The position numbers and the translations under genes were made by a program. Below are positions 24,001 to 38,120 of a stretch of 64,000 nucleotides of DNA, piece by piece. Source of the stretch: Cladocopium goreaui (Eukaryota > Sar > Dinophyceae > Suessiales > Symbiodiniaceae); contig CAMXCT020000491.1 of assembly GCA_947184155.2 (NCBI GenBank), positions 440,345 through 504,344 of the forward strand. The letters run 5' to 3'. The first letter of the stretch is position 1. The number at the start of each line of letters is the position of its first letter. The notes beneath the pieces are model-generated. The model was not told the DNA's origin. It saw only the letters and a program-made list of their open reading frames with translations, and did no database searches.

Positions 24001-27000
24001 AATATAGGTCCCAAGTGAAAATATTCATCATTTTTTTGAGGAACACCACCCAATTCCATTGGTTTTCATTGCAAAATAGTTTTTTTTTCATAGTTCTACG
24101 ACACCAGTCGTGGGGGGTACCCTTCGGTGAGCCTGAAAAACTCCTTTTTTTAATACAATATAAAAAGAAACTTGTCATTTCGGGGGACCTGTTTTTTTGT
24201 TGAAACGTTGTAGTTTAGGAACTTCAGACATCCAGGGTTGCTACTTGCCAAAGGGAATTACGGATATGATATATACCCTTATACATGGAAGAGACCCAAT
24301 TCCTTGCAGAACTACATACATAGAATATAGGTCCCCAGTGACATATGAATCATTTTTTTGAGGATCACCACGGAATTCCATTGGTTTTCATTGCAAAATA
24401 GTTTTTTTTTCATAGTTCTACGACACCAGTCGTGGGGGGTATCCTTCGGTGAGCCTGAAAAACTCATTTTTTTAATACAATATAAAAAGAAATTGGTCAT
24501 TTCGGGCGACCTGTTTTTTTGTTGAAACGTTGTAGTTTAGGAACTTCAGACATCCAGGGTTGCTACTCCCCAAAGGGAATTACATATATGATATATACCC
24601 TTATACATGAAAGAGACCCAATTCCTTGCAGAACTACATACATAGAATATAGGTCCCCAGTGAACATATTCATCAATTATTTGAGGATCACCACCCAATT
24701 CCATTGGTTTCCATTGCAAAATAGTTTTTTTTCATAGTTCTACGACACCAGTCGTGGGGGTACCCTTCGGTGAGCTTGAAAAGTTCATTTTTTATATACA
24801 ATATAAAAAGAAATTGATAATTTCGGGGTGCCCGTTTTTTTGTTGAAATGTTCTAGTTGAGGAACTTCAGACATCCAGGGTTGTTACTCCCCAAAGGGAA
24901 TTACGTATATAATGTATACCCTTATAAGGCCTTTATACATGAAAAAGACCCAATTCCTTGCAGAACTACATACATAGAATATAGGTCCCAAGTGAAAATA
25001 TTCATCATTTTTTTGAGGAACACCACCCAATTCCATTGGTTTTCATTGCAAAATAGTTTTTTTTTCATAGTTCTACGACACCAGTCGTGGGGGGTACCCT
25101 TCAGTGAGCTTGAAAAGTTCATTTTTAAAAACAATATAAAAAGAAACTGGTCATTTCGGGGGACCTGTTTTTTTGTTGAAACGTTGTAGTTTAGGAACTT
25201 CAGACATCCAGGGTTGCTACTTGCCAAAGGGAATTACGGATATGATATGTGCGACGGTCAAAACTCAATTCATGTGGTGAGGTCATGGCATCGCTTCATA
25301 AGGCCCCCTATCGCTACACACAGTCCCAGCACCCTTTTCACCAACTAGGCAGAATTGCTGCTAGAAGAGGAGGATCCAGATGAGGAATCGGATTCTTATT
25401 CCCCTTGCGATGGTATCTCCAGGGAAATTCAAACTTTTACTTGATCACCAAGGCTGACGTCGACAGCTTCAGCTAGACACCAGCCGGACTCACTGCAGGT
25501 CATCTGACCTCGGAGGCTGCCCTTGGCTTGTGTTGGCTTGTCTTGCCTGTGCTGCCTTGTTTCCGGCGCCTTTTTTTCTTCACCCCGCCTCCTTTGCAAC
25601 CTAATACCACGCCAAAATGAATCGGCAAAACCCTGACCAAATGAACCCTTTAAGAACTAACCCAGTAAGAACTTGAGGGTACCCTTGTTCATACTTCCCA
25701 TATTTTTCCACCTATAGCACAAGTTGTATAGTTTCAAGTGACCATGTGGGGTACTCCCTAATTTCATGGATTTCAGGTATCGCTCTGGGTATCGAGGGGT
25801 ATCGCTTCGGGCATCGCTACGGGGACCAGAAAATGTGTGATCTCAGGTGTATGTTTCAAGTGACACGAAATTCTGACAAGCTCCATGTTGCAATTCTACT
25901 CCTGGACAGTGGCTTTGGAGAAGCGTCCGTGACCGCACAAGGATGCTTTTTCAACATATCTCAGCACGGTCACTATCTGAATCAACATCATCACCATCAT
26001 CATCATCAGCATCATCACCATCATCAAGCTCATGATGCGTTATGAATTAGTTTCTTGCATACCTTATAGATCAACATACCCCAATATATCAATATTGTTT
26101 AATGTAACTATCTCATATATACTTGACGACAGGCCATCTTGCAACTACCCAGGAAGACCAGCCCACTGCGACTGCTCCAGTGTCGCACTCTGACATCAAA
26201 AGATTGGAAAGTCATGCGCCCAACAGGAAGCTTCAATCATAAACAAAGTCTAAAAAGAGGTATCGCTACATAAGGCCCCCTATCGCTACACACAGTAAAT
26301 CACATATTTTGAGTAGCGATGGCGGATCGTAATTGAAGCCTTTCATAGCGTCTTTTGACCCTTGCTCATATATACCCTTATACATGAAAGAGACCCAATT
26401 CCTTGCAGAACTACATACATAGAATATAGGTCCCAAGTGAAAATATTCATCAATTATTTGAGGAACACCACCCAATTCCATTGGTTTTCATTGCAAAATA
26501 GTTTTTTTTTTCATAGTTCTACGACACCAGTCGTGGGGGGTACCCTTCGGTGAGCCTGAAAAACTCCTTTTTTTAATACAATATAAAAAGAAACTGGTCA
26601 TTTCGGGGGACCTGTTTTTTTGTTGAAGCGTTGTAGTTTAGGAACTTCAGACATCCAGGGTTGCTACTTGCCAAAGGGAATTACGGATATGATATATACC
26701 CTTATACATGGAAGAGACCCAATTCCTTGCAGAACAACATATATAGAATATAGGTCCCCAGTGAACATATGAATCATTTTTTTGAGGATCACCACCGAAT
26801 TCCATTGGTTTTCATTGCAAAATAGTTTTTTTTTCTCATAGTTCTACGACACCAGTCGTGGGGGGTACCCTTCGGTGAGCCTAAAAAACTCATTTTTGTA
26901 ATACAATATAAAAAGAAACTGGTCATTTCGGGGGACCTGTTTTTTTGTTGAAACGTTGTAGTTTAGGAACTTCAGACATCCAGGGTTGCTACTTGCCAAA

Positions 27001-29091
27001 GGGAATTACGGATATGATATATACCCTTATACATGGAAGAGACCCAATTCCTTGCAGAACTACATACATAGAATATAGGTCCCCAGTGAACATATGAATC
27101 ATTTTTTTGAGGATCACCACGGAATTCCATTGGTTTTCATTGCAAAATAGTTTTTTTTTCATAGTTCTACGACACCAGTCGTGGGGGGTACCCTTTGGTG
27201 AGCCTGAAAAACTCATTTTTTATATACAATATAAAAAAAAAAATGTCATTTCGGGTGACCTGTTATTGTTGAAACGTTGTAGTTTAGGGACTTCAGACAT
27301 CCAGGGTTGCTACTCCCCAAAGGGAATTACATATATGATATTTACCCTTATACATGAAAGAGACCCAATTCCTTGCAGAACTACATACATAGAATATAGG
27401 TCCCCAGTGAACATATTCATCAATTTTTTGAGGATCACCACCCAATTCCATTGGTTTTCATTGCAAAATATATAGTTTTTTTTCATAGTTCTACAAAGTT
27501 CTACAACACCAGTCGTGGGGGGTACCCTTCGGTGAACCTGAAAAATTCATGTTTTTAAATACAATATAAAAAGAATTTGATCATTTCGGGGTACGTTCTA
27601 GATTAGGAAACCTGAGAAAAAACATTTTCCTGGATCAAAATGGATAGCCGGAAATATTCTATGTATAGGTTTTTTTTCGATTCCGGAAGATGCTTTTATT
27701 CTATGTATAGGTTTTTTTTACCGATTCCGGAAGATGCCTTTGGAGGCCGAAATTATCGATTCTGTATTCTATGTATCCCATCATGATTATATATACACAC
27801 ATATGTTATAATTTGTTATTATGATTTGTATAATAACAGATTCTAAATTATATTATGATTCAGGATGGCTTACCACCTGACTGGGCCTCTTGGTATCCCG
27901 AAGGCTGATAGTCGAAGCTTGCGAAGCCGTGACTTAAGGCCTAGCCATGGCGACTACGGGAACGTCTGGTGGGGATATTTAATGGAATATTGGAGGTTTT
28001 TTATGGTTTTATATGGTTTTATATGGTTTTACATGGTTTTACATGGTTTTATATGGTTTTATATGGTTTTACATTGTTTTATATGGTTTTATCTGGTTTT
28101 AAATGGATAATACTGGGATATTAATGGCATAATGGTAGTGGTGGGGATCCCCGATAAATAGTCCATTTTAGATCTGGCTGGTGGTTTTATCCCGCTCATT
28201 AAATGTTCATCCATTAAATCCAGTAAAAATACCCATTGTTTATGAATCAAATCACATCAAATCCACCATTTTCCACTGGTTGCTGGTTCAGCCTCCCCTC
28301 TGAAAAATCATGGAGTTCGTCAGTTGGGATGATGAAATTCCCAACTGAATGGAAAAATAATCCATTCATGTTCCAAAGCACCAACCAGAGATGCAAGTTT
28401 CTGTTATCTGAGAACATGTCCCAACTTCAGTTGATTAAAGATTAAAGTACCAAGTACCCATCCAAGGTTTGCGGGTTTGCCCAGTGGGGAAAGAAATGCG
28501 GCCACCAGGCAAAATGGTTGCATTCCATATATTCCATGGATCAAAACCACAATAGTCTGGTGATTTTGGACCCAAAATATGGCTGAATAGGTTGTGACCC
28601 ATCCCTATGTGCGTATGTATATATATATATATTGAAATACTAACCACCTATATAGTGTACCCTCTGGTTGTTTAACATAGCTATGGAAAATAGCCCATTT
28701 ACAGATGATTTTCCCATTAAAACCTCCATTTAGAATGGATTTTCCATAGCTATGTTAAATAACCCGGTGGTAGTAGTTAATAGGTTGCTTATCAACCCAA
28801 CCAATAGACCACTAGGATTTAACCAGCATGCTGGAATCATGATGGGAATATTATGTAATCAGATATATGTCCGTACAAACATATCAGATACACACATATA
28901 CAAACACAAACATGTGTAAACGCATGGATATCACCGATGAGCAACAGCGCTGTGCACTCGTGCCCAAGGCTGTAGGAAACACTGCACCTGTATCGTTCCT
29001 TGTGATCCTGGTTCAGAACGGGATCCCCCGAACGAATCATCAGCCAAGCGGGGTGTTGAACATTACATGATGATTTTTTGTTGGTTCTATA

Positions 29092-29127
<36 letters not shown>

Positions 29128-32100
29128 TATGTATGTATGTATGTATGCATGCATGCATGCATGCATGTATGTATGTATGTATGTATACATATATATATGT
29201 ATACATATGTGTATATATATATATGGAGGTTTCCTGAAATAGGGCTACCCCCATTTCATCATCCATCTTTCCATCAGGATTTTCCATGAAAAAAAAAACA
29301 TCCAGCTATTGGGGATCCCTCATTAATGAAAACCCCCATATGAATACTGTATATCATATCCCCAATCAATCCCATTAAATTCTTGGTGTAACGGTTAATC
29401 AATGCTCATTTTTTCATCACAATCCAATGTATGATCCAATCATGATATGATTGGTTGGTTGGTTATATATTATATCCTCCATTATGATCAGTGTTATTCT
29501 CCATATTATCATGTTTTCCCCATTACCTCATATAATCATTCGTTCGTTTATATCCATTGTTACTATTAATGATGTTTCTTTCACAACTCATATCATCTTC
29601 ATGATCCAATCTACGATCCACTTATACCTGGTTGATGCTTTCAACCCCTCTGAAAAATGATGGAGTTCGTCAGTTGGGATGATGACATTCCCAATATGAT
29701 GGGAAAGATAAAATTCATGTTCCAAACCACCAACCAGCCATTAAATCCCATAAAGCAACCATAAATTGGTGGATTGAATCCCAGAAAATCCCCATAAAAC
29801 ATCCACCATTTTTGGTTGGACCAAAGCCCGGCACAAAGTTCTTCCCTCCACCTGCAGTCGATCAAAGAAGTCGGTGATGACCTGGTCCGGTGACACGGTG
29901 ATTTTTTGAGTTCTGACAGAGACATGGGTCTTACCCTCCGGCAAATTAACATACCCTCTGGTAATTTAACATAAAAATGGAAAATCACAATTGTTCATGG
30001 GAAAATTCACTATAAATGGTGATTTTCAATAGCTATGTTAAATTAGCAAATTAACATAGACCCTGGCAGTCATCGGGGTTGGAAAACTGGTTTCCATCAA
30101 AAATCGTTTTTTTTTTCAGGGTCTGGTTAACATTTAAACAACCAAATTACCATCTGGTTATTTAACATAGCCATGGAAAGATTCACCCATTTTTAATAGG
30201 TAAGTCAACTATCAATGGGCCATTTTCCATGGCTATGTTAAATAACCAGAGGGTATATAACAATGTGAACATATGTTGACAAATAAATAGAATGGGATTC
30301 AATAGATTGATTTAAGGGAAAATCTGCAGGAAACTGGCTGGGGTTTACTCCCAAATATGGTCGTTTTTGTTTTGCGGCAACATGTGTAAAGATTATTGCA
30401 TTCCCAATATCCTTTTTTCTCTTGGGATACAGTCTTGGGAATGTTTTAAGTTCAAAGCCAATGAAGGCCAGCAAATGGATTAACTGGATTTTGAACCAAT
30501 GAACGGAGGCAGCAATCGAAGCAACAACCAACCAATCAAAAAAGATAACGAAGTTGTTTGAACATTGGGGACTAGGATTGGGGGTTTAACCAGTGTACCA
30601 AAACAAAACATGCATATGTTACGTATGTTCGTTGTTGCTCTACACATATACAATCACTATTATATGTATATACACGTTATCTTGTTGGCTTGCTGTTTGC
30701 ACAACATGTTTGTTTCGCGATGTCTACTGTACATGAGCTTTAGTTGCATCACACTCTTCAATTTGTGTAGTTTAAGTTGTGTTGATCATATCAAAGACCC
30801 ATATACTTTTGGTGGGTTGTTTAACTCTTGTTTTGAGATACAAGATAAAGATCACACTCCGGTGTTGGCATGCTGGTTATACTCCGGGTTTGGTTGTTGC
30901 ATCATGCGCTTCCTTCTAAGGTGTGTCTTCACTTAGTGTCAGGAATATCCCGCTTTGAAAGTGATACCCTTGTTTCGGGTGATTGTGTCCTATTCCGAAT
31001 GGATACATATACATGTGTGCAGATGTACATATACCATATACATTATATATGAGTATATGCCAAGACTTATATACCCACATGTAATGACAGGTTTAGGTTG
31101 TATTCGCACCCTTATTAGCCATGCGTTGCTAGTTCTTAGATCAAGTAATTCCCTAAAAATTCCCGAAAAAATCCCCGCACATTGGATCACCTTGTCATAT
31201 TTCACAAACCCGCACAGCGCATCACAAAGCTGATGTAAGCATAGCTAAGCCACATCTTTGGGTAGCTAAGCCACCATCGAAAGTCGTCAAATCACATGTT
31301 TTTTTTTCTGATGTTTCGTCCCACAATGAAAGTGGGAATCGTTCGTATATAATCCATATGAAGGATATTATATATATATAATTATATATAAATATAAAAA
31401 CATTATATATCTAATATTATCATTATGGCTTAGAAAAAAATCCTTATTTTTAATCCCTATTATAATGGTTACCCTCTGGTAATTTAACAGTTAGCTATTG
31501 AAAATGGCCCAGTCGAAATAGTGGATTTTCCCATAAAAAAATGGGTGGATTTTTCCAGTTCGCTATGTACCAAATTACCAGAGGGTACATATACCTTTAT
31601 GAACTATATAGTAATCATATAATCATTGTTGATTACTCCCATGACCCATGAATTAAGGATGATTCTTTTCATATGAATTAAGGATGAATTAAGGATGTCA
31701 TTACTTATTATCATGTTTTTGGTAATTCATCCCATTAATCCATGAATTACCCAATAATTTGTTCAAACCTCCCGGCACCTCGGCGAGTGGCAACCTGGCA
31801 CCGAGATTCGCCATGGGAGAATAGACCTACCTGGTTGGTGGTTTTGAACCGGGAAAACCCCGGTAGAAATGTATGGTGAATGTATGGTTAATATATAATG
31901 TATGGTTAATATATAGTTAATGTATGGTTATGATGATGGTGAATGATGGTGAATAGTGATCTGGTTGATGGTTTTGAGCCAGCCACCCCTCTGAAAAATC
32001 ATGGACAACTCGTCAAATGGGAGTATGAATTATTCCCAATATGATGGGAAAAATAAAAATGTTCCAAACCACCAACAAGCTACTTATTTACTTCAGAAAT

Positions 32101-35100
32101 CAGAGAAAATTATCATAATTTGCAATTGAAAATCCCCGAACTAAATGGTGGATTGTCCATTGTCATGTTTGGTTATCACAGGGTAAGGGGTTTCAACATC
32201 TGCCAAACATCGATATAGTGTTATCCCCCAATCATTATATAAACAATCCCTAGAACGAGCCCCAAAAAGCAGCAGCTGTACAGCTGGCTGTACACATTCA
32301 TGTATGCAAGTATCAAGTATAGAAATGGGTATGTTGGTGTAGATTACTCTCCCGAAAACTAGCGTTGTTGAATAAGGGATATCTCAGCATTTTGACTGGA
32401 AAGAATAAACCATAGTCTTTTAGTGCTTAATTGACAAAATAACAATAACAACAAATAATATTAATGTAAAACATGTCCTAACCTATATCAAAAATAATTA
32501 AACGGATATATCGGGACATCCTTTTTGATACCCCCATTTTAAGCATGGATTTTGGCAAAGCAACCTACCGGGTTCATGGTTCCTTCATGTGTTAACACAC
32601 AGCGCACCTCCAAGTCATCATTACTCGTTCTCCACTGTTGTCCAATGGCTCTACCTTAGGGCAAGAAACATGAAAAACTCCGGGTGGGATACCAATGGGC
32701 TCAGAAAAATGTCAGGTTTTGACATGTTTTGTTAATTCATTCACAGTCCACTGTCAAGGGTATATCATGATACATCATTTTGAGCTGTCCACATGTGAGA
32801 AAAGCAGAATACCAAGTTCATGCAACTTATTGGTTGACAAATCTTAGTTCTGGGTTCTTGGATTCCAAATAACGGATTATAGTTATAATTATCTGGCTAT
32901 ATAGGTAGAACAAAACGTCACTTTCTCAGCAAACCCAACATCAATGCTGACTATACCCATTTATGGTTGAATAATCACCACGAAAATGTTATATCACCAG
33001 AAAAAATGGTATAGTCAGCATTGATGTTGGGTATGTCAGTCCAATATATTAATTTCTCTTGAAAAAAATCCACACCAAAATCACCACGAAATATCCGCGC
33101 CAAAGGTTGACGAGAAACTCCATGGAAAATCCCCGTGATGAGACCCGGACAGAATTGGTTTTCCCCACGGAAATCATAAAGTGGTACTTGTAATAGTACG
33201 TGGATGATTGGCACTAATCATCGCTAAAATAATTTGAACTATATAATTTATATAATCTAGATATTTGAAACCCAACACTATTAATATCTATTAATAACCC
33301 CTAAACATTCTGATAAGAATCTAATGTTGGTAAATGATCATATTCCACTCACCTAAACTAAGGTAAGGCCAAACAGTGGGGATGATTCCAGGATCCGGTC
33401 CCCATTCCATCCATTGCATTCTCGTCATTTTCCCTATGAAATGGCTATTTCAGTGGGTTTTTTCCTAACCATTTCCAGACACAATCGGTTCACAGACCTC
33501 ATGAAAAACACCACTAAACCCAATGAAACCCCACTAAACATCACTAAACCCCAGTAAGCACGCAGTATCTCCAAAAAAAATAAGTTCGTGTACAACTGAG
33601 GCCTAGGCTGAGAGCTCCTGGCGTCCCGGAGCTAGGAGCCGAGAAAATCATGGCGCGTTCTACTTGGGCATAGAACTGGAATGTCCATATGCTATGGCTG
33701 GGTTATTAGTTATTTATATATGATTCCAAATATGGATGGGTTACGAGTTATTAGTTTACTATGGAAAGGTTATTTAGTTATAATAATCCAAATATTCTAG
33801 AAGAGTTAAATTAGAACCATGATATCTGGATACACTCACCTAAAATGGCGGTACCCCAAACCACCATTGGTTTCAATACTAAGTCATGGCCTAGTGACTT
33901 GGATAATTTGGGGTACCCCTATTTTTGGGGAACCCGCACACAGAGTAGATGAGATACCTTTTGGTCATTCAGCATAGCGAACTGGAAAATCACCAGTTTG
34001 AATAGGTAAATCATGATACATCATCTATCAAATGGCCATTTTCCATAGCTATGTCAAATAACCAGGTGGTATATAGCTGGATAACATGTTGCCTGATATA
34101 TATATAGATCATTCAGAAATATGGTGCCCATGGGGGTCCCCAAGTATCAGTATATATATATGTATATGTGGGATATATCATGTGAGACTTTGGTTTAAAA
34201 CCATTTAATGTGAACCCGGCCAGTGAGATATTGGAGTCGTATCCATATTTCAACCATTGGTTTAGCTGGCTGGATATACCCAGGCCAAGCCAGGTGTTTG
34301 CCCTTGAAGTAGTGATGATTAAATATCAACATTTGGTCTATGACTCTGTGAATCCTGGGTTAACATTTTTGTGGGTTTGTGGTGAGTTTGTTTTGACCAG
34401 AAATGGAGATACTAGAGAAGGGGGGACGAAAGGTAGGTATGCGAGTGGAAGTAAAACAAGGGAATCGGCTGACTCGCCGCCCTGGAGCTGTCGACAAGTT
34501 TTTTTCATTCGCAGGGTGGACTGCTTAAAACCCAGTGTTTTTTACATGTTTCATGTTGGGAAGGCATTTTGAAAGTGTCATTTTGTACTGCGTGGGCCTA
34601 TTCAAAATTGAGAAAATTGTATTTCGTGCAGGCGAAACGATCGTTTTTTTTTAAATCACAGTGGGAAAAAATTGGAAATTGTTCTTCATCAAGAAATTCC
34701 ACGTCCTTACAGCTTGAACGCATCTTTTTTCAACTCTGCCACAAGCATGCGGGAAGTTCTTCCAAGATTGAACTAGTGATGGAAGCATTATGCCTCCACT
34801 GGAAGCTTCGCGCCCATTTCCAACGATTTTCGTTGGTTCCCCCATGGGATTTGTCTTTTTGGGCAAAAAAGCGATCGGCTTCCATTTTTTTCAAAACTTT
34901 CCATGTGGAGTCAACTTGCTGGGTGCCTGCGACAACAAAGCGGTTGTTGAACTTCACTCGGGTTATTAGCCCCGCCCCACCCCATCTCCAACGTAGCATC
35001 ATGTTGGTGTGCAAGTGCCAAGGAAAGTTATTAGCCCCACCGCACCCTACCCCACCCCACCCCATCTCTAACGTAGCATCATGTTGGTGTGCAAGTGCCA

Positions 35101-38088
35101 AGGAACGTTATTAGCCCCACCCCACCCCACCCCACCGTACCAGCATAAGTATACAATCGCAAAAAATGACAACCCTTCCAGGGCGGCGAGTCAGCCGATT
35201 AATCAAGCTATGGGTGCCTGGGTGCGCAGCAGTTTTTTTCTGTCAACCGGTTGTGGCGCGGAGATTAACTGCGCGCGCTGGCAGGGATGCCCCCACTGAG
35301 ATGACGAAACCATGGGAGTCCACAGATTTACGGGTGTAAATCACGGCCGTCAGCCAAAGTGGAACACCAGGGTACCACAAGTAAAGGACAAGTTTCACAA
35401 CTTTGCATATATGTCTTTTTCGTTTATATCGATGCAAGAACATGTTTTTGCAGGTGGAAAGCGGCCGGTACCTTTGTTGTACATAGATGTCTGAGATAAA
35501 TATAATATATATATATATATAATGTGGGTAAAGCTAGAACGCTCACTTGGGGAACATCAGTTGTCAACAGATCCAAGGGCCATCAGGGGGCGGTTTCATT
35601 GCAGCCTTGGTGTGCAGGTCTGAAAGTTTAATGCAGCGGGAGTGCGTAAATCTACTAAACGGTTTCCCATGGTTCAGCTTTAGTGCAAAATTTGGATAGA
35701 GTTTGAAGTGTCGTGAGAGACCAACATGACTCGACCAAACACCAAAGACCATTTAGTAGAGATCCTGGGTTGCCGACAAGTTGAGGGACTAACTGACTAA
35801 CAGAACTCGATCCAACACCACTTTTTTCCTGATTCATTCTTCAGGTTTGACTTGTCCCCTGTTGCAACTTCAAAAATTGCGTCTACTAAATGGTTTCAGG
35901 TATTTTCCAAATCTGTGCTAAATGATCTAAATGGTTTTGGCAACAAATGACACCGGTACATCATATGATTAATATACCATGTTGCATCGTTATTAAATGT
36001 TTTTTCTCAGGGGTGTAGCGATGTTTTCTGGACTTTTGATTGGTACATCATGTTCTTCTACTACATGGTTACGGAGATGTCATGTCTACTATATGGTTCA
36101 ATTTGAGGGTTTGTTTATGTTATGTAAGGGTTTGTCTTTTGCTAGTTTTCGTTTTCTGCATGAATCTTTTTTTGAAAAAGCAAAAAAGAGCAAAAGGGAG
36201 CCAAAAAGAGCAAAAAGAGACAAACAAAATCAACAGAGACAAATTTAAAGGAAACCAAAAATAAACCTACTGAAACCTACTGAGCTGGTTTGTGAAAAAG
36301 AAACAATCCACATGTGTGCAAACACAGAGAGCACAAAGGTTTCCAATGGTTTCCCGTCCCTTCCTATTGCAACACATGACTACAACTGCTTTAAAAATTA
36401 CAGCTGCCAGCGATGAGCATCAGGTTCACAAAAATTCAGCTTGCCGTAGAGGGTCATGCATTGAAGTAAAATATTTGAACCCCACACATCACCACTTGCT
36501 AAGATTACAGCAGTGTCATCCGGTGGCTTGGCCACATGCAGCTGACAGTCGAGTAGCTGTGGACTTGCGCCCTGGGAAAACACAACTTATTTACATGTAT
36601 TTCCAAAAATACACCCCCAAAAAAAGCGCAAAAAAAAAAACAACGAGCTGCAAAGAGCCAAACTGAGCAAACAAGAGCAGAAACGAGCACAAATATGCAA
36701 AATTGAGCAAGCACAAAGGCAAATAAATACAAAAACAAACAAAAAAGAATCCAGAAAGAACAGAGTTGAGCAAGAAAAGATATTCAAAAGGCAAGAATGA
36801 GTCCGGAAGAGGCAAAAAGAACAGAAATATGGGCCAACAAGAGCAAACATGAGCAGAAAAATGCACCAAAAAGAGCCAAACAAAAACGAAAAATAGAAAA
36901 AACAGTAAACAAGAGCAAAAAAAACAGAAAATAGCAGAAAAGTGCAGACAAATGAGCCAAAAAGAGCCAAAAAGAGCCAAAAAAAACCAACAAGAGCACA
37001 AATGGGCAGAAATGATCAGATTTTTTTGTGTTTTATTGTTTCTTAATTAGTTTTCTTTTACATCCTTGGGAACCAATACATATCCACAACCTCCCACCAC
37101 ACACCACACACATTACTCTTGGTGAATTAAGGCAAAGACGAAGAATGCTTGCAAAAACTTGCCAACCTCATTCGGCAAAGAAGAAGAATGCTTGAAAGAA
37201 CTTGCGAACCAAATGGTTCTCATCGCGTTCTATTCTTCCCCAGAAAACGCCAGAAAACTCTGTTCAAAGGCCAGGTCGAAGGCTGTATGCCTCAAATCAA
37301 TGTTTCGTGGCAAATGCTTATCTAAGGCATTGCTCACAGCACATTGATCTGTGTAGCGAGTTGATGCTGAGCACAATCGCACGTTGATCACGCTGATCTG
37401 GATGTGTGGCTGAGCGCCCAGCGAGAAGATGCCACCGGTACTCCTGGTACTCCGGCGCCTCATAGGCTTTTGACAATGCCGCAGCCTGCCACAAATGAAC
37501 TATGAGGGAATACTGGCGAACTCTCCTCTATGTGCACTTGGGTGTGACCCTGGTGCGCCCGTACTCTCCACGGGCGGCTGGCTGCCCCGAATTGCTGCTT
37601 TTGATCCTGGTTGACGATCCGCAGCACGTCCTCTCACTCCAAAGTTCGCTCCGCGGGGGCTGCACCCAGACAAGGCATGAATCGCAATGCCATGTCATCT
37701 CTTCATGTCATTGAAATCTGCATTTTGCAGCATGCCTGTACCGTTCAAGAGCCATGTATATGGTTCTTTCACCCATTAATTGGTTGCGAGGAATAAAGCA
37801 AGGGCTGTGCATAGTACCCAAAAAATGTTCCTTTCTATCACCTAATTTAAGATGAATTTACCTTTTTGTCAGCCCTGTCCATCCGCCGTGCGGCACCTCT
37901 CCGCGCCGTTCTAGGCATAGCTGCTGCACAGCAGAGGTGAGTTCGCGGGGTAGGACCTTCGTCAACGGCGTGGCGAACGTTTCGGCGATGGTCAAAAAAG
38001 ACCCGGTCCGGGATGTGGAACTGACAAAGACTTAGTGGTGATTTAGTGGTGATCAATGGTGATTTAATGGCTTATATACAATACTATG

Positions 38089-38120
<32 letters not shown>

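Larger units (their letters stand above)
25248..26366. other. 1.1-kb insert splitting the satellite array
   Basis: The array breaks after GGATATGATAT and resumes at ATATATACCC, so a foreign segment of about 1.1 kb has been inserted inside one unit. Its ends carry direct copies of CATAAGGCCCCCTATCGCTA (25289-25324 and 26261-26296). The interior has a GTATCGCT-rich stretch (25780-25830), a CAT/CAC triplet tract (25985-26035) and two exon-like fragments. Confidence 0.75.
32655..37896 (-). other. lepA intron, 5.2 kb, with foreign pieces
   Basis: Holds the 97-bp inverted repeat, a family 1 MITE, the 738-bp TIR element, a purine-rich tract, the Tpt1 exon and several coding-like but unrecognised stretches (36398-36583 and 37230-37463 on the minus strand; 37159-37347 on the plus). 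Confidence 0.6.

Noticed and set aside
23570..25189. Repeated ~100-codon ORFs in the satellite
   Set aside because: Unit length is not a multiple of three and frames break between units; similar ORFs appear on both strands.
28867..29070. 67-codon plus-strand ORF ([18 protein letters not shown]...)
   Set aside because: Coding-like composition, but no recognised family, no splice-consistent partner and overlap with the GTAT repeat at its end.
36587..37001. Phe/Leu/Cys-rich ORFs of 127 and 136 codons on the minus strand
   Set aside because: Three overlapping frames with the same composition arise from the A/G-rich repeat; not a membrane protein.
37390..37466. Candidate lepA exon reading [15 protein letters not shown]
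   Set aside because: It lacks an in-phase AG|G acceptor, and the exon at 32608-32654 fits phase, length and family better.
37957..38020. Apparent frameshift in a lepA exon (FHIPDRVF then LTIAETF)
   Set aside because: I first extended the CLERRGE exon upstream and needed a one-base correction. The true upstream exons (41873-41935 and 40873-40896) supply the missing residues and the exon starts at AG|GTC, so no frameshift exists.
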